Below, piece after piece: positions 56,450-64,000 of a DNA stretch of 64,000 nt. The position numbers were made by a program, and so were the translations under genes. The notes below the pieces were generated by a model that saw nothing but the letters and a program-made list of their open reading frames with translations, did not search any database and was not told the origin of the DNA. Each line of letters opens with the position of its first letter. Position 1 is the stretch's first letter. The DNA comes from Osmanthus fragrans (taxonomy: Eukaryota > Streptophyta > Magnoliopsida > Lamiales > Oleaceae), in NCBI GenBank assembly GCA_019395295.1, contig CM033341.1, positions 312,501 to 376,500 of the forward strand. The letters are read 5' to 3'.

Positions 56450-59396
56450 ACTTGAGCACTGGATGATAACAAAATCTGCAATGTTATATTGCATCCAACA
56501 TAGGTCTCACAATACAATTCTGATCCCATTAGATTGCTATGCTCGCAACTTAAGATCATATGGCGATTGGTTGAACCAGAATTCCTCAGTAATCAACACT
56601 ATCTTATCCATCTGTTTGGGCTTAGTGTCGGGACCAATGAGTGTAGAAGAGTTCTGTCCGAGTAAAGTGCATTGTTGATGTTGCTCACGTGCTAACCTGT
56701 TGTTCAATGTATTTGGTTGACATGTGCTCTAGGATATGTTTTTTATTTCCTAAAAGTAAAGTTAAGATTGAGACCAAATTTTGTCAATTACCACTGGAGA
56801 GTATGAAAAAAGGTCTTTTTTGCTTAAGCTCTACCAAAGAAATGTCTTACTTTTTTACTTTTATAACAGATCTCGGTTGTCTTCATCAGAACTGAAATTC
56901 TGCATGCAACATTGTGCAACTCGAAACCTTTCAACTTAATTCTTCATTTTCCTTGGGTGCATAATGTTTCTTTGTTTTTGTTTATTTTCAGATGGGCCGG
57001 GGTTAGTGAAACCAGAGGAGATTATCCATTTGGCCACCACAAGCTAACTGTTCAGTTCTATGACGCATCTGCAGCTCAGGACTGAAAACTGGAAGGATTG
57101 ATTCACAAGGCTTGTTTAGAACTATGGAGGCCAGATCCCGATGAATTAACTCTTTTGTTGACAAAGGGAGTTGACTCGAGTTTGCTCAAGGTTCCTCCTA
57201 GTGCATACACTTTGACTGGTAGTAGTGATCCTTGCTATGTTGAAGCATATCACTTGGCGGATCCAAATGATTGAAGGTTTGGACATCTTCTCTTAGCTAT
57301 TTGCTGATACTGCATTGAGTAGGGCTGCAAAGAAACCGAGTCATTCTTAAACGACTTATGTTGTTTGATTAAAGAGCTAACTTAGGTTGGTTTAAATTAC
57401 AAGTCAACAAAGCTTGTGATTGTGATTGTGCTCGATTACATATTCTCACCTACATGCATTTCGACTGCTCCTTTTTGTTTATCTAGATTATTTCTTTTTC
57501 AGGATTTCAAATCTTCCTCCTCCTATCGGTGGACTAGTCATAGTTTTTGTCCTTCTTTTCATTTTACTGATTTTTTGATTCAAGTGAAAAACATATATAT
57601 CCACAAATCTTCTTTTAAAGATTACTGTCATTTTATATATGAAAGGAAAAAAATAAAATCTATCCACTACCTTATTTCTTCTGATACTAATTCACAAGTT
57701 TTTTTCTACACCTTTTCATAATTTTGTTTGCCCAAGTCACAATAAGTTTTGCCTTCAAACTTGTCTTTTCTCTCATTTTAGTCTTTATCTAACATGTCAC
57801 CTGAAGTTCTCTAAGAATTTATATTATTAGCATTGTTGTTTTGCAGCTAAATATTCATCATATTAACAATTTAATGTTTACAGGTTCTTAATCTTACAGA
57901 AATTGAACTAAATCGGGTGGATATTCGAGTTGGTCTGTCTGGTGGGTTATACTTCATGGATGGATCTCCTCAAGCTGTGCGACAGTTAAGAGATCTTAAT
58001 TCACAGGTTGAGCTTGAACATTATCCTGTTGCATCAGTAAATATTGATCGTATATTTTTAACAAGAAAAATCATATCTTCCAGGAACCAATATTATGCAG
58101 TGTGACTGTTGGTGTTTCTCATTTCGAGCGATGTGCCCTTTGGGTCCAAGTTCTGTACTATCCCATCTATGGTAAAGTTGCTCCTTCAGATTATGAAGGG
58201 AACTATTCAGAAGAGGATCCACAAATCATGAGACAAAAGAGAAGTCTGAGGCCTGAATTAGGAGAGCCAGTGATCTTAAGATGTCAGCCTTACAAAATTC
58301 CCCTTACTGAACTACTTTTACCCCATAAAATTTTGCCCGTTGAATAATTCCGCTTGTGGCCTAGTTTCCCTGCAATAATAGAATGTACTGGTACATATAC
58401 ATACAAAGGAAGTGGTTTTAAGGCTACTGCTGCACAGCAGTATGGGGAGTCTCCTTTCCTTAGTGGCCTGAATTGAAATCTCTGTCTTCCAAGTCGTTCC
58501 ATAGAGTTTGCTCGCACATCATTCGTACCGTTTCAGGATTTCAGGTATGTTTACTTCCACTACTGCACTTGCCCTGTTCATTTTAGGTAGAAAGATTTCG
58601 ATTAACTTCTAGATATTTATGGCTTGTATGAGCCCTAATTTTTGAAAAAAATATGTTTTGTAATAGTGAATTTTTGGAGAATGTGTTATTAGAAAGTAGG
58701 AAAAGTTTTGGTTCAAGTATAAAATTATTTTATTGGGGGAATGTATGGTCGAAAATGAGTTTTTAAATAATGGGGCTCGAACATGCTTGCAAGCCTCATT
58801 GATGATGTACTCGTTCTTTAACCATCTCTTTTATATGGTTCGTTGATTCTCAGTCACCATCCTCTTTTCATTACGACTTTATGGTCTTGAAATAGCTATG
58901 CTATGCTTCGAAAACTTGGTATGGAGGCTTTGTGGGCATGATGATTTTTGGTGCCAGCGAAGTGAGTAGAAATGTGGACCTAGGTGATGAGACAACCACC
59001 ATGATATGTAAATTTGTGGTTCGGGCTTCTGATTTCTCAATCATAAAGGAGATTGGTTCGGATCTACAGGGGTGGTTGGACGACCTTACCGATGGGAGTG
59101 TTGAATACATGGTTGAAGATGAAGTAAAAGCAGCTGCTGCCGAGAGGCTGAGGACCTCAATGGAAAGAATAGCATTGCTGAAGGCAGCAAGACCCCGTCC
59201 GAAGGATAACGAAGAGGAGGAGAAAGACGAGGACAAGGACAAGGAGGAAGAAGAGGAGGAAGCTGGTAAAACAAAGGGACCTACTACGTTGTTTAAATTA
59301 ACTCCGGAGGAGGTAGAACATCGTGCACTTCAAGTCGCTATCCTGCAGGAGTGGCATATGCTATGTAAAGACAGAAACACAAAAGTCAATAGCTAA

Positions 59397-62329
59397 CTCT
59401 TACAAAAAGTTTTGATAAATTTGGATTGGATAATAGGTGAAGATTGTTGCAGAGCGCATTCTTGGTATGTATTCGTTAGTGTTTGTTGTTTATTTATTTT
59501 TTTGTGTACTGGTTAACCATTTGATCATAGTTTTTTGTTTGCGAACATTCGATTATTTAACAACTACATGTAATGTTTCTTCACCTTTTGTCAAATTCTG
59601 ACTTGAATAAGATCCTCATATTTTTCAATAAGCAGAAAGTTACAATAAAGTATAAAATTTGTACAAAAATTATCACTTGTTTTGAAGCGACATATTGAAC
59701 AAAAATCGTCACAGAGTCTAATTATTTTACTTAATTAAAATTTAATGAAAAGAATGCATCGTAAAAATGTTAGTGACATAAATACAAAAATGAACAAAGC
59801 TTGTAAATTTTATTGTAATGAAAATGTGGTGTAAGTAATATTAAAAAATAAAATAAAATAATACTCTATATATTTAGTAGAAAAAAAAATTACTTCAAAC
59901 TAAAATAGAAATACATATTTGTTATAAACTTTTATTTATATATACGAACAGAGACCAGTTTTTGCGCACCTAATCATGATTGCAGCACCAGTCCGTTAAA
60001 AATGTTGCTGCCAGTGATGATTTTCAAGTAACTCTTCGCGCTTGGCTTGTGATAACATTCTTGATGTTCTAGTGAGAGAGGTAATTTGGATTGTTTTGGA
60101 ATTTGATCTATTGTATTTGTTTTGTGAGAAGGTGATGCTGCAGTTTCTGTTCCGAATTCGTTGGTGGTGACAGTGGGGAGAACTTTGGGGTAAAAGACTA
60201 TCTGTAAGTGTTGGAAAATAACTAGTTGCAAGAATTTGCAGAAGAATAAAATGAAGAAATAAAACTGATCGACCGATTGAGTCTCGTGATAGCACGATAT
60301 CTTAAAGTGAAATTATCCGTCAATAACTGCTACGACCTTTGTGGAAAATCACTCTCAAGATACAACGATCAAATAAATCACTTATGCAACAATCACAAAT
60401 GGTTTCACAACTTTCAAGTGTACTAAAAATAATGTAAAATTTGAGTATAAAAATTACAGAATATGAAAATTATGATTTTGTTCTCTGATGTGTATTTTCC
60501 AAAATCAGATGCATGTGTATATAGGCAGAATGGATGTAACAGCCTCCACTATGATCCAAAATTATTTGCAATTTTAATGGAATGTGGATAATGGATTGTA
60601 GATAGTGGGTTGTTAAAAAAAGGTCATAAATTACTGGCTACTTTGACCCATTAAATGATTACGAAAATGATTAAAATAAATAAGTAGATAATTATTTTAA
60701 TCAAGGAAACCCAAGTCTCAAGAGCCAAGGCCCCAATCAAAGACTTTTATATTATTGGGTGAGACGTGATCTGAACCCCAACCTCCCACATAAATTTTAC
60801 ACCTTCCACCAATTTGACACTTCATCTAAATTTTTTATTTCTTTCACATATTATATTTATTGTATAAATATCCAACAGTAAGCTGGTGAGAATTTTATGG
60901 TTTAGAATTTATTATCACTGTAATTGACGTTTATGTTTTGCTACTGAAGTCTGAAGCTGCTTATATCTTCTCAAAGTATTATGAAGCTTTGATGAATTTA
61001 TATTTTGATGTTCAGATGTTATGTTCTCCACTTTTCCTTTAGTTGAATTTTAAGATTTTGAAATGTATAGAACTTGTTTTATGGTTGTTATCATACTAAG
61101 ACAATAAAGTGAGATTTTTCATGAACTTATAAGGAGTACTCTTATAACACCATAACATTGGAGTTTAGCTTCCTTCTTGAAAGGGTGATGGGAGTGTTAA
61201 AAATAATTTTTAACAGTTTCTTTTGATCCGTTATACTCTAGTTCCGTTTTAGTTGTAAGACTTCTGTTTCTTTCTTAGTTTGAAGGAGTAAAAGAAATTA
61301 ATTATTTTAATGTCAATTGGTTTAAAATTTTAGAGGAAACCAGGAATCAATTAGCACATGAGAGTCTATGAAAAACTTAATGATTCTTGGATGTGCATTT
61401 GCGATAACAAAAATATTTTTTGGTAGAAACACACACATGGAGTACAGTTTGGGCAGCCATGCCCAACCAGCTTTTAAATTAAGTGTAGTACTTTAGAGGA
61501 CATGGAAACGTACCTCCTCAAAGATCAGGGGTGGAAGAAATGAAATAATTGAAAAGTTCTAGTAATTAAAAGGTTTTACACATAGAAATACCAGCATAGG
61601 TGTGGGAAGAGCACTTGCAAATGAAGGAGTCTCATCTCTTTGTGTTTCACAAACTCTATTGGTCAAAAGAATAAAAAAAACTTTGCTGCTTCTCTAAATA
61701 CGAGGGAAGAGGAAAGAGGGCATCCAGTTAAATTGCCTTTGAAAATTGAAGGAGCAAATAATCTACTATTCATTTGTGTTTGACTACAGCAGAATGTAGG
61801 TTTTTATTTATAGAGTTCAACTGCTTAAGTATTGTGTTTGTTTATAATGTATTTAGTTCCTAAAGAATGAGAGTCCTTGAAATTCAGAACTTGAGTAGTA
61901 ACTTGTTTTAAAAATAACATGTTTACTTTAAAATCGATTTAATTATCCACGAGCTTGACTGTTAAGTTGTTTGATAAAAGAAATCAAAATATTAAGCTCC
62001 AAGAATTTTGGTGCAGCATATGTAAATCACTAGATCCATGAAGTCAATAGAAATGTTAAATTAGTCGGCTTACTTGTGCTTTATATACTAATTAACATTG
62101 TAGTGAAACTAGAAGGTTCAAATAACATTTTAGTTTAAAAGAATACAGTAGAAACTTGTCGAAGTAAAATTGTGGTGGCTTTTGAAAAGTATCAATCTTA
62201 ATTATTGTTAAGGATATGTGTGATAAACAATCATGAGTGTGAGATTTAGTGGCCATAGTGGTAAACATTTTCCCATCAATGTAGGCTTGCTTCAAGGTTC
62301 TGCATATAGTTCTTGTCTTTGAAATTCAG
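59397..62329. other. Intergenic, AT-rich
   Basis: No gene supported. At 59974-60295 the minus strand has two overlapping short open frames (85 and 99 codons) of ordinary composition that I cannot assign. Confidence 0.5.
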
Positions 62330-62975
62330 TCATTGATGAGCTTAGAAGACATCCAAGATTAGGTTCCTTGGCATGTTGATGACATAGTTTTAGTAGATGG
62401 TAGTAGGAAGGAGTTAAGTAAGTTTGAACTTTGGAATCTAAAGGTTTTAGATTAAGTAGAAAACTGAGAAGCGATACAGGATGTCCTTAGGTTAGGCCCG
62501 TTAGGGATTAGTGGAGTCGGTAATTATAGTGGATTGAGTTGACCCAGAAAGTGATTGTATTAGGTATTTAAATTTTAACTTAGACCTACTATGTTGTATC
62601 ATGCTAAGTGTTGGAATGTTAAATGGCGTAATTTCCATGAGAAAAAAGTTGGGGAAACATGAATGTTAATAAATGAGAATATGTACCAACAAATAGAGAT
62701 GGTACCGATTGATATATATAGAGGAAAAAGTCAACTTGGATGGTTAAGGTACTTTTTGCTTAGACCAGGAAGTTCTTGTCACAAGATTGATATGATTGTA
62801 GACAGAAGTAAAACATGTTACCTGAAGAGGTATACCAAAATTAACATAAATTATAGTGAAGGATGACATAGCATTGGATATTTGAGTACATATAGTGATG
62901 GAATATACATAGTGGAGAAAGATGATTCATGTAGCTGACTTCAAATGCATTGGAATAAGGGTTAGTTGTTGTTGT
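62330..62975 (+). pseudogene. RTE-type LINE remnant
   Basis: Broken frames give fragments of a plant RTE reverse transcriptase tail: VDDIVLVDGSRKELSKFELW near 62378, PTMLYHAKCWNVKW near 62587, LGWLRYFLLRPG near 62738 and KDDIALDI near 62860, closing with HVADFKCIGIR and a GTTGTTGTT end typical of this clade. Many stops; 5'-truncated. Confidence 0.7.
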
Positions 62976-64000
62976 TTTATGTGTTTTTCCTTTTTATTAC
63001 AATAATATTGTCCTTTCTTTTGAATTCTTTGGCAGAAAGAACACACAAGTAACACTTATGCCTTCCTAAAATATAAAGTTTGTGTCAGGGAAGTAAGCAA
63101 TATAGCGATGATAGGGGGTCGGGAGATTATATAGGAGTTGAGCATGGCTAGGGAAGAGGTTATATTAAGGGTCACCATGACTAGAGTCAAATTTGGATAA
63201 AGAAGAATTGAAGATGGCAATGCTGCTATTTATCTTACCCAAGGAGCAGTTGATAGCCATAATTTCTCATGAAGGTATTTTGTTGGTGGTGGGGAAATGG
63301 TTCTCAGGAAATCAGGTGGAGCAGATTCGCAGGTTGTATTTTGTGTGTGAGTAGGGTTGGGGGGGGGGGGGGGGAATGGGTGAAGAGGGAGGAAAAGATC
63401 TAATTAGAGCTATATGAGCTACAAAGAGAAGGCAAAAAATAAGTGAAATTCAGGCTAAAGGCTAGAGTTCTGCATAATTATTGATGTTTCTACTGAAAAT
63501 GAAAAGGACAGGAATGAGCTCTGCGTTTGAATTTTATAGTGGATAGCGAATTGAGATTTGGACTTCTGAGGCGGTATAGTTCAGTTTGTTCTTCATGTTT
63601 TGTGCACGTACATGCGCTTTGAATTTTATAGATAGCCGATATTCTCTTTCTGATTACATTAGATTTTGCTCCTTAGCTTCCTTAGATTAAATTTGTAACT
63701 TACTAAGAAAGTTCTGTATGAATGTTTATGTTTGTCCAGGATATATTTGGGGTGGGGGGGGGGGGGGGGGGGGGCGCAGAGAGAGAGTTATTCTATGCAA
63801 ATGCATGGAATAAAGATTTTGGCCATGGCCTTTTTATTAGTCAACATTAACCCAACCATTTGCAGTAGCAAATCTGAGGAGACTACGGCCATGATTACAT
63901 CGAGTTTTTATTTATTTTCCTTCACTATTAGAAATTTATTTTGTGTAGATGACGTCAAGAAATTAATTAATTCCCTTTTGGAGCTTCATCATCCTCTGCA
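62976..64000. other. Intergenic to window end
   Basis: AT-rich with two poly-G runs (63359-63374 and 63753-63774). No gene recognised. Confidence 0.5.

Larger units (their letters stand above)
52032..59396 (+). pseudogene. TPLATE: TPLATE (TSET/TPC adaptor subunit), intron-retaining pseudogene
   Basis: Starts MDILFAQFQADLRSNDALRQ and ends KDRNTKVNS, full length for the family. Exons: 52032-53159, 54082-54574, 54977-55338, 56992-about 57280, 57884-58006, 58084-58544, 58896-59396. TPLATE is the large adaptin-like subunit of the plant endocytic TPLATE complex at the plasma membrane. Lesions: TAG 52524-52526 (codon 165, within VSN-WTRI); one extra base in the A8 run near 54375; an apparent in-frame loss of about 37 codons near 54413 (from memory of Arabidopsis); TGA 57083-57085; TGA 57272-57274; TAA 58345-58347; a frameshift near 58472. 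Intact introns mean a duplicated, not retroposed, copy. The C-terminal acidic region (EEEEKDEDKDKEEEEEE) is intact. An active copy probably lies elsewhere. Confidence 0.92.

Noticed and set aside
59974..60295. Minus-strand frames of 85 and 99 codons
   Set aside because: No recognisable motif, no splice context, AT-rich surroundings.
63359..63774. Long poly-G runs as structural elements
   Set aside because: Simple homopolymers, likely of uncertain length; no linked feature.

Overview
The window is nuclear DNA from a flowering plant, almost certainly a eudicot. Genes have GT-AG introns and plant-only families, intergenic DNA is AT-rich, and plant transposons fill most gaps. I cannot name the species. 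From memory, the LRR pseudokinase, the ankyrin protein and the phosducin-like protein resemble Arabidopsis At5g14210, At5g14230 and At5g14240, so part of the window looks like a TE-expanded version of that block.

Layout. 1-3.7 kb: an LRR receptor pseudokinase on the minus strand, cut by the window edge. 5.4-10.2 kb: a complete hAT transposon with an apparently intact 800-aa, five-exon transposase, inserted into a 96-bp foldback MITE; both insertions keep perfect target-site duplications (TSDs). 11.9-18.1 kb: a non-autonomous hAT containing a Mutator-like element (MULE), then a 324-bp TRIM retroelement and a second MULE. 18.5-26.6 kb: MITEs, a 105-bp tandem repeat and a dead LINE. 27.6-34.8 kb: an intact ankyrin-repeat gene whose 4-kb first intron holds a third MULE nested in another element, plus a SINE. 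37.2-41.7 kb: an organellar-type mTERF gene with one apparent homopolymer frameshift. 42.9-45.7 kb: an intact phosducin-like (PDCL3-type) gene on the minus strand. 45.8-48.8 kb: MITEs, a recent tandem duplication and a palindromic minisatellite. 48.9-50.6 kb: a truncated homocysteine S-methyltransferase. 50.75-51.6 kb: fragments of a PI31-like gene and possibly a GATA finger. 52.0-59.4 kb: an intron-retaining but broken TPLATE gene. 59.4-64 kb: AT-rich DNA with one RTE-type LINE remnant.

The genes do not form a pathway. The most unusual content is in the mobile elements: three related MULEs with 9-bp TSDs, each carrying an irregular GTCACA-motif array next to a strongly strand-asymmetric CCACCA tract; an apparently complete hAT; and a set of short foldback MITEs with 9-10-bp TSDs. 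The second theme is gene decay between 48.8 and 59.4 kb. I found no tRNA, rRNA, CRISPR array or virus-derived gene. Splice sites were placed by eye from consensus, reading phase and remembered homologues.
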